Notes: a model not told the origin generated them from the letters alone. DNA of 64,000 bases from Pseudoscleropodium purum (GCA_963969395.1 OZ017801.1:16559611-16623610); one strand, 5' to 3'; shown: positions 11,171-25,606, counted from the first letter of the stretch. Numbers and translations are program-made.

Positions 11171-14100
11171 ATCCATTACCACCTGATAGTTTCCATGTAC
11201 ATTTTTCCTCGCGGGGTTCAAATGGGTAAGCTATTTCCCTTTTTTAATTTCGATTTCAATGTTTAGCCCTCTCCAATTGTGATGCTTGTGAAATGCGCTA
11301 CGTTGCTTTGACCGGACAGTGGTATTTCAACCTTTTTTAGCGTCCGGTAGGGGTCTGTTTGTTTTTTGTATTTTGGATACTCGTAGCTATACAGCAATCT
11401 ACCACATTGTCAAGATGGCACTGAAGTTCAATAACTCCTAAGCTAATGTGTTGTTGAAATAACTTCTCATTCATCCAAAGTATTAATGCCAACTGCCTCG
11501 ACTAAAAATACAAAGTCCACTTTGAGAGCCAATAGTTGGTTATATGAACTTTTGAGACATATATCTATTGTTAAAAGTGTGGGGTACAATTTCTTCTTCT
11601 ATTGCTAAATTATGTATGTTCTTTGAAGCTTTTTGAATGATTTCGTCAATTCCTGTTGAGGAAGCGTCTACTTTTGACATTTTGGGTTATATGATGGTTA
11701 ATGTCATACTGCAATCTGTTTAAAGCATTTACTGATGAGTATTAAACTATCTGCAGATATATAATGCTTGCCTTCAGCATCCTGATTCAGGCCAACAATG
11801 GAAGGCAAGATTGCAGCTTCCGTCCTGGGAATGGAAGGCGGAATTGAACTTTGTAATGCTTAGAAAATTGATCACGAAGATTTGTTGGAGTCGCCACGTT
11901 TGGAACTTTTTAGCGGATGTGACTCTCGACAATTAGAAAATAAAGCTCACACATCAACAACATTTGATTCTTTTTGTTTGTTTAGGAGTCTCATCTCACT
12001 ACAGTAGTTGCATTCTCATTGTAAGTTATCTATCACAGGTGCTCCCTACAATTCTAATGAATGTTTGACTGCAAGCATTTTGTTCTTTTTGAAAATTCAC
12101 AAAAATAAATCTTCAGGCCAAAAAATAAAATCTTAATATTCTTAATAGTGACGGATATTGGTGTCTACCTTACCTTTACAGCTAGACAGCTTTTGCGCTC
12201 TTCACCAACCAAATAAATTTTGTTTGTGCTTACTTTCTTCACACTTTACATTGCCTCGAAGGTACCCAAATTAACATTGGAATAAGACCCTTTAGAGTAT
12301 TCAAATGCTTCAGAGATTAGTTTAACCACTTATACTAAAAGCAGAACCAGGAGTTGCAAGAAAAAATAATAAGAAAAAAACTTGCTCATGATTAAAGGGA
12401 ACCATTTGACTAAACAAAAATCACTTGAAATAAACAAGAAATAATAACTCCCTTACCTCTCTAATCTTAAAAACAAAAAAAATTCTTCAACCCATGAACA
12501 TAATTGTTTACAAGAACAAATTCTCACAAAATGAAAACAAATTAAATTGCATTAAAATAGTTTAAAGATCAAATATATAAATCTTTCCTTCTTCTAATTC
12601 TTTTTGATAAACAATCTTCTTCATCTCAAAATCTTCTCTCCTTTTAGAAATAGTAGTTTTGTTGGAGCTTTTTCCTACTATGGAATGTGATGTTCAAGTT
12701 TTCCATCCATAAGATGATCCAATAGCTTTTCAATTCATTGTACCAAGGCTTTAAAGAAAAGATATATTACAATTATAATTTATCTTTTTTTCAAAGTCTT
12801 GGTACAATAAATCACATGGCCACATCTTCTACATAATCTGCAGTGACAACAAACCATTGTTAGTAAGAATTTGAAAATAAACACAAGTATTTATATATAA
12901 AATCAAAAAGTAAAAATAGAAAAAAACTAAAAAAACTAAAAAAACTTTCTTCTAACTATAAGATGAATTTCAAATTACAATCATTTTCATCAACATAAGG
13001 CCAATAATTGTAAGCTCTTGTCAAATGATGAATTTAATATTTTTAAATCCTACAATCTTTATAATTTTTTTCAAATGTTGAAGAGGATAGTTGCAAGAAA
13101 TACTTCATTATTTTTGGCCATGTAACTAGCATTACTATACAGTTACACCAATACTATTTGTCAACAATGCACCAACAAATCTATACCATTGATTCAAAAC
13201 ATCTACAAATCTACATTGTTGATTCAATATTAAGTAGTATTGTACATGACTATATGGTGCTAAATAAGCCATTGGAAGTAGAAAAGGAATACATGGATAT
13301 TTTCATTTTTTGTAATTCTAAAAAATTCTAGAAATTTTCATAAGAAAAGACATTTTTTTAGACAAGATTGCACTAATAGTGCACCAAAGAAATTTTGTAG
13401 AAATTTTTTTCCCTCTTCATAGACTTTATGCAAAGGAAGGTCACTTTGACCCCATGTGCGTTATTGACATGATGCTATTTTCATAAAAGCTCATTGTTAA
13501 TCCTTGTAATGTTAGTATACATTCAACATATGTAATTTGTGTCTTCTAATTCTCATTTTTGGGTCAAAAATAGGACCAAAATCCCCCAAAATGGTTGAGG
13601 TAGACACCCAATTGAGGGCATGTTAAAATAATAAATTTATTTTTTTAAATTGAAAAAAAAATTCAATGTTTGAAACTCATATATATACCTTCATTCCAAA
13701 TTTCATGCCAAACAAACAAACAATGCAAAAGTTATGAGCAAAAAAACACATGTTCAAGGACAAGGGGACAAGAAATAGGACAAGTGCTTCTTGCAATCAC
13801 CCAAAAACACTTGGATACCATAACCTAAAATTATCATCTACAAAAGTTGCTAGCAATACCAATTCCTAAAAAGAAAAAAAATCTAAAAGAGCATTATAAA
13901 TCTAGTTTTCATCTAAGTAATTTTACAATTCACAATTACAAGGGTTTGTAAGATATAATATGGATTGGTTGCCTAGGAAAAAAAATTATTGTAAAGATAG
14001 TGAGGTGGTTTTGGGAGCAAGAGTAATGTTTTTTTTTCAAGTGTTTTACATGAATTAAAACCTAACTATCATAATAACCATAGTAGCCTACTAGTAGGTC

Positions 14101-14725
14101 ATTTGTAGCAATAGCATTTGCCATCTTCAACCACCAAATAAAATCTTCTTCAAATGCTTTTTTACTCCTTCCAAAATCAAGTGTTTTTTTTCTTTCTCAA
14201 TCTTCATTCTTTTGTTTTTTTCCATCCTCTTAAAATAAACAAGTTAATGAATGAATGTATTGAACATTTTATATCACATTATTTCTATAAGATAACAATT
14301 GAATTGGTTTATCTAAGCCAAACATTTAAAAAATAATTCATCTTAACTAGAGAAATGTGAATTTACTTTCAATCAAATATTATTACATTATACTACAGAA
14401 TTCACTTTTCATTATAACCAAGACCATTTCATATTATTTACAATTGAATTAAATTTTATTAACATTAATTGACTTTTCATAAAGATGTCCACTGATTTCT
14501 AGTATAATTTAATAAAATTATTTTATAAATATAATTTCATTTCTAAACATAATATTTATAAAAAAAGATATTCATCATATATATATATATATATATATAT
14601 GAAAAAACAAACTAACATGTTCAAAAATGTACAACAAAATGCCATCAATTATAGCATACAACATTCATCATCCTTGATCCTTCCAAAGATATAGAAATTG
14701 ATAAAGCAAAAGATATAAATACCTA
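11171..14725. other. 3' flank of ETFB and AT-rich repeat desert
   Basis: About 11171-12050 is the 3' UTR and flank of ETFB. 12110-12405 resembles 44720-45055; the core 12278-12400 matches 44921-45050 closely (both contain GCAGAACC, GGAGTTGCAAG and AACTTGCTCATGAT). The rest to 14725 is AT-rich with a short (AT)n at about 14579-14600 and no supportable gene. Confidence 0.5.
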
Positions 14726-15378
14726 TTAATCCTTAAATGCCAAAGCATGTTTGGAGCTTCTTGGAATTTGCTCTAAATTGAACAAAATGCCAACATTTTG
14801 ATAAGTTATACCAATTTCTTTGAATTGTAATTGTATAAATTCAAACTAGACATGTTAAAGATCTCATAGGAAAAGAAAACACAACAATATCACATATAGA
14901 GTGAAAGATTATAGTGTTTGACTATGAGGGTGTTAAAAATGCAAAAGTGATGTGAAGTCTTTCAATCCTCTTTTCACAAGTCAAATCTAAGAAGTTGGTG
15001 ACGAAAAGATTATGAAGTTAAAAGGCCTAACATGCATAACCCCAATCAATTTGTGGCTTCTTAAAACCTTCTCTATCATTTTTTTAAATGAATTTTAAAT
15101 GTGATTTTTTCTCCAAGATCTAGTATATTTGAAGCTCATTTCCAAAAGCTCTCAACACTACGTGAAGTCAAGATTGAAATGGGTACCCTTGCACAAAATC
15201 TTGAATAGAAAAATCACTATCATTTATTTTCAAGATTGGATTTCTGATGCTAAAACTAGACTTCAAGAATAATTTAAAAAATATATAAACTTCTAAAAAT
15301 AGAAAATTGTTCAAGTCTAATTTAACTTCAAAGTTTTGCAAACACTAGATTTTGGTGCCTCGAGCATTTAGAGGTTAA
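14726..15378 (+). mobile_element. TTAA-ended MITE, family C, copy 1
   Basis: 653 bp flanked by TTAA at both ends. The termini are inverted: TTAATCCTTAAATGCC at the left, and GGCATTAACC-like GCATTTAGAGGTTAA at the right. It is homologous throughout to copy C2 (43009-43654, opposite strand) and in its first part to C3 (about 43797-44127). Shared internal text includes TTGGAATTTG and TCTAAATTGAACAAAAT. No protein is encoded. TTAA duplication with CCC-type ends resembles piggyBac-type elements; the superfamily is an inference. Confidence 0.6.
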
Positions 15379-15520
15379 TGCAAACATAAATATGCATGAA
15401 CTTGATGTGCACTACTTTGAATCATACTAAAATCTACTACAGTATATCATATTGTCATACCTTAAACAAGAAAAATACAACGTAGAAGAGATCATACCGA
15501 TAGTAAGGTAAACTAACCCA

Positions 15521-16067
15521 TAAGGTAAACTTGCCTATAATAGGCAAATCTTCCATGACATGCAGTTAGGGAATTGTCCATTTCAATCTAATATCAACTC
15601 ATGACAAATTTTTCCTAATAATTGGGATTAGGACTACATTGAATTGATTTGTAGCCATAAACAAAGCCTTGGAAAATGGTCATGGAATTATTAGTAATTG
15701 TCATAAGACTCTTACACTCTTTTAGTGTAAATTGGTAGTAAAAAGTTATTTTTTTATTCCTTCAATGTCATGTTGATGTAGGAAATCTTATAGCCATGTT
15801 AGAAAATGTTGTGGCTAATTTAGGTGGTAAGATGACCATCATGGAAACATTTTTATGCTAATTTGGAGTAGTCTCTAGACTCATTTGGGCCAATTGAACA
15901 ACACACTTCAAAAATTTATAAAAAAATTCATACTTTGTCCAAAAACTAAAATTCTAGTTGATTCCTTCATTTTTCACATTTATCTATATGAAAAAAAATT
16001 TGAATTTTTTTGGTAATGGCAACAGGATAAATCAATTATTTTGCCTATTATAGGAAGGTTTACCTTA
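15521..16067 (+). mobile_element. MITE-like element, family B, copy 1
   Basis: It starts TAAGGTAAACTTGCCTATA and ends TATAGGAAGGTTTACCTTA, an inverted pair about 20 bp long. The body aligns along its length with B2 (17002-17531, same direction) and B3 (17721-18540, opposite direction): shared landmarks are ATGACAAATTTTT, TTTTAGTGTAAATT, TTAGAAAATGTTGTG and GGCCAATTGAACAACACAC. No ORF. Its right end abuts A1 at a shared TTAA. Confidence 0.6.
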
Positions 16068-17001
16068 ACCCCTAAAGCCTTGAACCCCATTTTTTGGCAG
16101 CATAGCGATTTTAGGCAACTCACTACGGATGGAGTTTTTATTTTTTTTCTTTGAAATTTTACCATGATATGTACCTAAGAAGTAACTTTAAGACTCAATA
16201 ATTTTATAACTTTTGACTACATGGCTAAAAAGTTATTGTATGAAATGTGATTTTCAGCGCTTGGTGGATAGTTTAGGCAGCAAAAAAATATTCTTCAAAA
16301 ATTGAAAATTGAAATTGATTATTTAGATTTGTACCTATAAGGAAAACTTTGAATCATTCCATTTGGATGGATGGATCAAAAGTTATGCGGAATTTTAATT
16401 TGGGATAGTTTGTAGATAGTTATGGAATCTCTACTCTAAAATAAACTTTGAAGCCCTTTATTTTACTCAATTTTCAATATTTTTGAAAAAAAAATAATAA
16501 TTTAGGTGTACATTGTTTATTGCAACATTGCAACCATTGGGATTGGCATTTTTCAATTCCATAAAAGAATTATTAACAACTTGGTACTTTGAATCATTTT
16601 CTACTTCATTCTACTTACTATTTTTTTCCTACATATTGCACAATTCCAAATGATCTAAAAATTTTCAAGCATGTAGCCAACTTGCTTTGAAGAATGAATT
16701 CTAAAAGAGTAATCACCATTTTGGACATTTTTTCATGCAAATGTGACTTTGTAAAGTGTAGCTGCTTGGATTTTTTCATGGAGAAAAAAGGATTTTTGTG
16801 AATTCAAACACTAATATCTTGCAATCGACACGGTGAAAATTTCTGAAAGTTTTACCACATCTTTTCAGAATAGTTTACTACAAGATCCTACAATTACTTG
16901 TATTTAAAAATGTTTTTTTTCAAAAATTGGGTACTTGTACTAGAAATGGCAGTTTTAGAGCATTTTTGGTGAAAACATAGTCAAAAACCTTCAGGGATTA
17001 A
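16065..17001 (+). mobile_element. TTAA-ended MITE, family A, copy 1
   Basis: 937 bp bounded by TTAA, beginning TTAACCCCTAAAGCC and ending CCTTCAGGGATTAA. It aligns with A2 (28945-29867), A4 (57011-57942, inverted) and more distantly A3 (36576-37497). Shared landmarks include CTTTGAATCATTCCATTTGG, AAAAGTTATG, CCATTGGGATTGGCATTTTT and TGCACAATTCCAAATGATC. No coding capacity. It lies exactly between B1 and B2. Confidence 0.65.
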
Positions 17002-17531
17002 CAAGAAAATTGCGCAATGCAAACATCTACAAAAACATTCATTATAATCTTACATCAATCCATGACAAATTTTTGTTAATAAATGAGATTAAGACTTCAT
17101 TAGATTGGTTAGTGGCCAAATCAATGCCTTGGGTGATGGTGATGGAGTTATTGGTGATTGCCTTAGGACCTTCTACCTTTTTAGTGTAAATTCATTACAA
17201 GAAATCAAGAATCAACTATTTTATTCCTTTATGTCATGGCCACGTTAGAAAATATTGTGATCATGTTAGAAAATTTTGAGAGTGCTTTAGGTGGTCAAAT
17301 GACCATTATGGAAACACTCTGTATTGATGTTGGAGTAGTCTATAGACTATTTTAGGCCAATTAGGCAACACACTATAAAAGTTCATAACAAAATGATAAT
17401 TTGTCAAAAAAATAAAATTTCAATTGTTCTTTGCATTCCTCTTATTTATCTTTATATAGAAAAATTTTAAATTAAAAAAATGTAAACATGGCAAGCTAAC
17501 CATTTTGCCTATTAAAGATTGGCTTATCTTA
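17002..17531 (+). mobile_element. MITE-like element, family B, copy 2
   Basis: Homologous to B1 in the same direction, with a degenerate left end directly after A1 and a right end GGCTTATCTTA. B1-A1-B2 therefore form a contiguous run of three elements sharing TTAA/TAA joints. No ORF. Confidence 0.5.
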
Positions 17532-17720
17532 ATGAAGAATTTTTTTATTTTTTTATTTTTGAAACAAATGAAAAAGACCAAAAGAAATTTTGACTTATGG
17601 TTTCATAAAGAGTTCAAACCACCATACCATAGAGCAGAACAATTTTTCACCCTCAAGTATTATCTTATATAATATAATAGAATCTCCTCACCCTCAAGTT
17701 TCATCTTATACAATAGAAAC

Positions 17721-18540
17721 TAAGGTAAACTTGCCTATGACAAGCATAATGAGTGGTTTGTCTTATTGTCATTAGCAAAAAAAATTTAGATTTTTTTCCA
17801 TACAAAGACAAATGCATGACAAGAATTCTAAGTCTAAGGGAGGGTTGCTAGTTTTGATTTTTAGCCCCCTGTGGTGCAAAATAAAATAAAATGAAATATT
17901 TTTTTGGAATGTTTTTTAAAATATTAAAAAATAGCGAATCTGACATGGAACTGATGTAGAACCAATAGTGCCACATTAGATTCTAAATTTTAGAAAATAT
18001 ATATTTTTCATAATTGCATTCTAGGGGTGCAAACTTTGCAGCCTTCCTTTAGCCTCTGAATTCTTGTACTGTGAGAAGTGAAAAAAAAACTGAAATTTTA
18101 TTTTTTTGGACAAAGTGTGAATTTTTTATGAATTTTTGAAGAAGTGTGCTATTGAGTTTGCCCAAAAGAGTATAGACTACTCCAAATCAACAAAAAAAAG
18201 TATTGCAATGATGGTAATCTTACCATCTAAAGCACTCACAACATTTCAAATATGGGTACCAAATTTCTTAACAAAGACATGACATGAAAGAATTAAAAAA
18301 ATAACTCTAAAACTATCTCTACCAATTTACACTAGAAAGGTGTAAGTGTCCTATAATAGTCACTAATAACTTCATGACCATTTTCCAAGGTTTTAATTAT
18401 GGACACAAATCAACCTAATGTAGTCCTTATCCCATTTATTAAAAAAGGTTTGTCATGAGTTGATATAATACTCTAATGGGCAATTTCCTAGGTGCTTATC
18501 ATGGATGGTTTGCTTGTCATAGGCATGTTTGTCTTATACC
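17721..18540 (-). mobile_element. MITE-like element, family B, copy 3, with a nested insertion
   Basis: It begins TAAGGTAAACTTGCCTATG and ends in CATGTTTGTCTTATA. Read on the minus strand it follows B1 and B2. It is longer than they are because of a ~249-bp insertion at 17819-18067. No gene. Confidence 0.55.
17819..18067. mobile_element. Small MITE nested in family B copy 3
   Basis: About 249 bp absent from B1 and B2 at the matching place. The ends are inverted: ACAAGAATTCTAAGTCTAAG on the left, and ACAAGAATTCAGAGGCTAAA on the other strand from the right; both continue into GGAGGGTTGC/GGAAGGCTGC. The target duplication is not clear. No coding capacity. Confidence 0.5.
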
Positions 18541-20595
18541 AATAAAGACTGTTAGTCCTTAAGATAGAGTAGAACTTCTTTTCTACTTTTTTGTTTTTTT
18601 ATCTTTAGCTCTATCTTAAACCATTAACTAAAGTAAAAAGCCCCAGTTATACTTCTCCAATCATATCTTATATAAATTATCTATTATTCAAATCTTGATC
18701 TTCTACTTGGAGTTATCTAACTCCAAATTCCAACATGCTTATCTTTGTAAGGGAGTTGTTTAACTCCAGTGTACAAATCCACCGTCTTAAGATCTCTATC
18801 TCCAAGCACTCTTTGCTTATCCATTAGTGCACATTTCATCATGAATTAGTTCATCCATCAATAGTCAAGAAAATCATGACACAATCATCATAAATTCATT
18901 CATCTATCAAAGGTTTATAAGAAAGGTCATGACAAAGAGGGTAACTATACAAAGTAAGAATGAAAAGGATAAACACTAGGATTTGAAGTGCAACCATTGG
19001 CTCTTTTGGTGTGCAATTATAGGTGCCAATGCCACAATAGGTCTCCCTACCCTAAATCTACTACCTATGTAGTAGATTGGTTATAGAGCTACATCAAGCC
19101 ACTTCAATTTTTTCTTTTGTAATTCTTGTCTCTTAACTATGTAAGGACAGAACCATGACTATTGAGTTCTAGCCTCACTATCCATTACCCTATTTGACAC
19201 CATTTTCCAACTAGATATGAATGAGAAATTTTGTATTTATTTTTCAAAGATGAAATCATATGTTTGTTGTAAGTTGTAAAATTTTCAACCTTTTTAGGAA
19301 AAAATTGAAATTACTGTGTATTTCTTAAGAAAAAAAAGAAGAAAATTCATACCAAATACAACATATTTTCAAAAAAATCTAAAATTTTCACTACAAATGT
19401 ATAATATGGTGCATAACATCATGATATAAACCAAAGTTACTATATCATTTTATAATTAGGAAATTGACAAACCAAGTTTATAAATCCAAAGATCATATTG
19501 CTATAAAATATTGAAATTGAAGATTTTTTCAAAATTTTCAATTGTAATAGAAAGAACACTTGATAAACTTCATTTCATTAGTTGAAATCAAATTCAAAAA
19601 ATACCACTTTTATGGCTAAAATTCACATCAAGAATAAATAGTTAGAAATGGCCCTAATGTAGTGCAAGACTATAAGGGTGATATGTGGATTAAGCATTTT
19701 CTTCTTTAGAAAAGCTAATAATAAGATCATAATGAGGGACTTTGCAATACAATATTCATTAGAAATGTACTCATGTACCCTCCAAATAAATAAATTGGAT
19801 GAAAAAAATATTTTTTACCATTCTCAATTCTTAACTAAAATCATTAGACATTGGACAATTAGTGTATGTAATAGTTGTATAGGATTGACCCTCAAATGAT
19901 AAGCTAGTCACCAGAAAAATCATTTGTTTTTAGTATAGTGTGAATTGTTGGCTTAAAAAAAAAGCAAAAAACACTCATTAGAAGTCAAAATATTGTATAT
20001 GATCTCGGTTTCCTTTTCCCACAAAATTCAAATGATGAATAGTTGCATTTCTAACCTACATGGAGAGGTTCTTTGCCATTCATTGGCCAAAAAATGTCAA
20101 CCACATTGTTATAGATTAAGCAAGTCTCAAATTTTTACAACTTGTCATTAGAGGATTTTTTGGGGTCGAAGAAGGCCAATGTTTCAAGGAGTTGGCCCTC
20201 GCAATTCTCCTTGCAGCAAAGCAAATGCCACGTTGTTTGGAAAAAAAAATTTGAAAAAATTAAATTAAATCTCTTAAAATGATAAACAAAGTTGAATTTT
20301 TTTTGAAGTCAACGTGGCAATCACTTTGCCACGTCAAGCAACCAGTTTCAGCCAATTTTGGCCAGTTTTGGCTAGTTCGCAATCTATGGAATGGTTGGGA
20401 ACTCGCAGCCCTCTCGATGCCAAAAAATCCTCCAATGAACTATCCTTCAATTAGAGCACTTCAAAACTCATCTCCTCATGTCCTACAACTCCTGTAGCTC
20501 TTGCAAAACTGAAAGTACATTTCTCCTTCTAATATAATGCTTATATATACTTCTTTTTGAAGGTCATCGTGTCATTGGGTATCTCATAAACTTCT
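18541..20595. other. AT-rich region without a gene
   Basis: Contains only short ORFs (19678-19899, 20279-20497) without domains. 20160-20510 is GC-richer with repeated TGCCACGT motifs (20229, about 20330) but no convincing ends or protein. Nothing else supported. Confidence 0.4.
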
Positions 20596-20675
20596 AAAAG
20601 TCTAAAGTTTCTTGATTACATTTTCCAAAAAAAATTGCTCCAAAATTGTCATTTGTACTACATTTACAAAATTTG

Positions 20676-21192
<517 letters not shown>

Positions 21193-21484
21193 CTTTGCAT
21201 GCCTATGTTATTAATGTAGAATCTTGCAATAGGATGATTTGAGAAAATGTGAATTCAAAAATTTTCACCATGTGGATTGAAAGATATTAGTATTTGAATT
21301 CATAGAGATTATTTTTTTAGCCCATGCAAAAGAAAAGGCAGTTACACTTCAAGATGTTCCAATTGTATGAAAAATTGTCCATGTGAGTAGTGCTTTTCTA
21401 AATTAATTCTTCAAGCTAAGTAGGCTACATGCTTGAAGAATTTTGGATCATTTGGAATTGTACAATATATAAGAAAAATGCAAT

Positions 21485-24400
21485 GTGTTGATAAGGTTGG
21501 CAAAAATGCCTAAAATGAACTAGTTTTACGAATATCATATCTTTTTCATGAACTTCTTGAAATAAAAACTAAGCAATGGAGACCTTATCCAACATCTCTT
21601 CTACTACTAAATTTTTTTTGATAACCAAAATTCTAAAATAAGAAGATGAGGGGGGGCTAGATTGAGTTTGGATTGTAGGAGAAGGTTGAAAACTCTCCAA
21701 ATTAAGGATTTAGTTTCAGCATATCGGGTATTTGGGTCAACCTTGTCATACTCTTTTTTTTTTTATCACTATCACTGCTACTACAAGCTACTACATTTTT
21801 GGTGTAGTAAAATAACATTTGATTTTCTCAAATAATGACTATACTTTTAAAGACCACCAAAAAATAAAATCACGATTGCAAAAATTGTGATTTTTGCAAT
21901 GCAAAACCATTGACATGACAACTATTCTAGCATAAAACCATTTGTCAATTCCTAAAAGCAAAACATTAAAAAAACATGTGTTAGGAGTCAAATAACAAAT
22001 AACAAAAAGGTATGTGTATTTTTTGTTTCAAAATATGGCAATGAGTATATTCATTTGGGGATGAATGCAAGAAAGATCATTACTATTTTGTGTCACACTT
22101 AAAGTTTTTGAGTTATCATCGGTCAATTAGAAACTAAAGCACTTATTTTTTAAATTTAAAAAAAAAATCATCTTATATTTCAATTTCAATTTAGCTAATT
22201 TGTCACACTTTGTAGTTTAGGGGTTCTTAATATTAGGGACTATCCAAAATTCATGATCTAGAGTTGAACTTTGTGTGGTCTATTTCTAAACTAAAAATGC
22301 ATGTGTCCACCAAAAAGAATTAAAAAAAACATTATTTTATGTCTTCCACATTCATGCAAATAGGGCTCTTTTGCACGTGCAATTTTGAACATTGAAAATG
22401 GTTTTAAGATGATTCTTTTGGTGAAATCTTTTTACTATAAAGTCATTCCAAATGGAAAATTTTCAATTTTGTGAAAATTGTTTTCCTTATTTTTTACAAA
22501 TTAAAACGTCAAAGTATCTATTTTCATGAGATTTTGCACTTTTTTAGTTCTCCTACTTAGCAAAATTTTCTATGCTTTTCCTTTGTAGAGTATTTTCTTT
22601 TTAAAGGTGTGTACATTAAACATTTTTTTCACATTAAATTTTTTTTCTAATCATACAATACTCCTGAAAAAATCATCAATACTATAAAAACACTATTCGA
22701 AACAATCACTCTTTCTTGCATTTAACCTTGGAAGGTAGCATGTCATCTCCAACTAGACTTTGGACCCAACCATCACATACTGGTACATTCTACCCACTAA
22801 CTTATGGGCACTTTTTGGAGATTTGGACTGTAGTGTAAATATTCCTACCCTTATAGTCCAATTTTGGAAAGGAAACTATGTTATACAATAATTTTTTCAC
22901 TTATATAATAAAATGTAATGAACTTTAAGGCATGGTTCCTATGTGGGTACCCAAAAGGATTGTCTTACTAAAACATTCATTTGTCATTTTAAAACTCATT
23001 TAATGTGTCTTAAAAATTATGTTTTTTCACTTTATATGAATTTAATGACAAATTCATGAGAAAGATATATTACTCTATCCAAAATACTACTAAACAAGAA
23101 ATTTTGAATAATTTTGGTATTCTTTTTTATTCATTTGTTCTTCAAAAAGAATATTTTCTCAGGTCTACATTTGAGACAACAAGATGTGTAGGCCCTAAAG
23201 AATCACCTAAAATAACAATATTATACATCTACAACAAAGAACTTGTTTTTGCAACATATAGATGGAGATTATTCTTAGGAATTGAACAATATTGTATGAA
23301 AACCTAGGGGGATTAATAATATATATCTATTGTAATTGCATGCGTTAAGAAGGTATTTGAATGGAGACTATCGCATATTTAGAATATTTGAAGTATATTC
23401 TAAAGTATTCTAAAATGTTCTAAATATATTTTGCTTAGGTTTTCAAATTATTTTTTTAGCAACTTATATTCTTCTCTCTTAATTTAAATTTTAGCCATGA
23501 AAATGACTATCATTTTTGAATTTGAGACCAACTAATAAAATGAAGCTTATAAAGTCTAGTTTCTACTTCAATTTGAAAATTTGAAGGATTTGGAAAATAC
23601 AATATTTTGTAACAATTTTCATTTTGTACCTAACTTACAACCACATGAATCATAATGATGTCGCATGATACATATAAATTGGGGAGCTGACTCTTCTTGG
23701 CGTTTTCATCTTCTCTTTTTAAACACAATGTTCTAATATAGCCCTCTAGTAGATTCTTGTATATATGAACAATAAGTTTCTTGGTATTTCGTTTTTGCAA
23801 AATTCAACACTATATGTGTGTTGGAACAATTGCGTTGGGGCTACTAATAAATGGGGTCGTCCATTGCTACTATTGTGTCTATGAATTTCTTGTAGTATCA
23901 ATAGATTACAAACTTATAGGGCTTGATTGATACCTTGCAATGTAACACGTTTTGTTATTTTAAGATGGAAGCAACAATGAGTTTTTGATCAATATATACA
24001 ATGTTTTTCTCACAATACAATCAATTGATTTGAATAAGTAAATCATTGATAAAGGAACAAGGTATTTAACATGACATAAAGGTACCTAAGGTCAACCAAG
24101 GCAAGGCACAAGCTTTCCCTAGAACTACTTTAAATAGTATAAAAATTTAGAACTAAACATATATAAGTATTTCGACTCGATATTGGAACCCGTTAAATGT
24201 AACAGTTATCAGGATGATCACCCATTTTCGATCATCTAAGCAATTTAGCTTATTTGTAGTATGGGGAGGTTGAGGAGAAAAATTTTCCATGTAGAGAAAT
24301 AGACTTAAAAAAGGATTTCATAATTTTTGACATTTTTTCACTCAAGAACAAAATTATTATAAATTTTTTTCATGAAGATTCTCTTTAACCCATTTCCAAT

Positions 24401-24540
24401 CAACAGGCAAACCAATTTCTAACCATAGACTGGTTACAAAAGCAATGTAGGTGATCATTGTGGCTTTCATGTACATATTGTGATCATTTTATGGTTTCAA
24501 TGTATACCTCCCGAACATTCTACTGCTCTTGTTATGCGTG
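21485..24540. other. AT-rich region without a recognisable gene
   Basis: Long AT-rich stretch. The ORF at 23056-23307 has no domain and ordinary AT-rich composition. No terminal repeats were recognised. Confidence 0.4.
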
Positions 24541-24970
24541 AGTTGTCACCTACGGCACAGTTAATAGGAAATGCAGCTCTCTATACTGCAAAAATGGGAT
24601 GCTGATCGGAAATGGGTCGGCTCCTTTATTACAATCCACATGAGACAGAAACTGATCACCACACCAGTTCAAAGGCATCTTGTCATTCATCTACCCTTGC
24701 TGCTGATAATGATGACGTTCCAAAATTCCATAATCAGGATAAACTTGCAATTAAAACACTGCACATGGCTAATATTTGGCTAATTATTGAACAGTTGATC
24801 ACACGCTAATGTAGAATTGATGGAGAGCCTGAGACAATTCATTCACACGTTCCAGATCATAATCGCGTCATCTGGAACGATATTTTTGTACAAATTAATC
24901 TGGGTGCCACCGGAGTATCTCCTTTCTCAGCCACTGTTTGTGTTCTGAAGGAGGAGCATCGTGCAAGATA
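24541..24970 (+). pseudogene. Decayed coding-like segment, unrecognised
   Basis: The composition is less AT-rich than the surroundings. One frame reads NAALYTAKMG, a stop, then about 65 codons (24612-24809) with a mixed, protein-like composition. A second open segment (24818-24970) reads GEPETIHSHVPDHNRVIWND and ends in a stop. I could not assign a family or find convincing splice sites joining the parts. It is most likely a fragment of a dead gene. Confidence 0.25.
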
Positions 24971-25416
24971 ATTCTCGATAACATCGTGCTGTGTTCCTTG
25001 TGAATCACCTGGACAACATTGCCAAATTCAAAAGTTGTTAATGCAAATCTCTAGGGTCAATGGAGGATTCGTTCCCACTGTGTCCATTCCACGAAAAAGA
25101 AAAAGTGATGAGTTCTATGTAGTAGGGCATACCCTCAGCTTGTAGTCTCAAAATTACACCAATTTCATCAAATTCATGCACGGTCCTACTAAGGCAATAT
25201 CAATTAAATCGGAATTTTTCAATTCCCACACTAAAATACGTATACAAGGTTTTTCATTTGATAACTAGGACAAGCACAAATTTCAGTTTTGAACAAACAT
25301 TAAAGTGATTAAACATGCCATAATAACTGGAATTTGCAAGTACTACGGAAATTCTCTCTCCTCATCAAGCACGAAGCAGACAAGAATCCATTACAGAAAG
25401 ATATCCCAAGGTAAAC

Positions 25417-25569
25417 CTGTAGTTGTATTATACGATCCTCACGCAGGAGCAGAGGAGCCTTCTTGCTGCCTCCCATGACGATCCAGCCATCGACATCAAC
25501 TTGCTTTGTGTTTGTAGAAACAACAACACTAAACCTTATTCCGCATGACATCAGACTCCCAAACGACAC
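25417..25569 (-). pseudogene. Exon-like segment, unrecognised
   Basis: On the minus strand an open stretch of about 51 codons is bounded by an acceptor-like ag just before the segment and a donor-like ctacag|gtttac at 25416. It includes CGIRFSVVVSTNTKQVDVDG, WIVMGGSKKAPLL and EDRIIQLQ. The composition is protein-like, but I do not recognise the family. It lies downstream of the NIFK-like remnant on the same strand and may belong to it or to another lost gene. Confidence 0.3.
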
Positions 25570-25606
25570 CTAAATCTTCAAAATGATTAGGAATTCAAAA
25601 ACTGAC

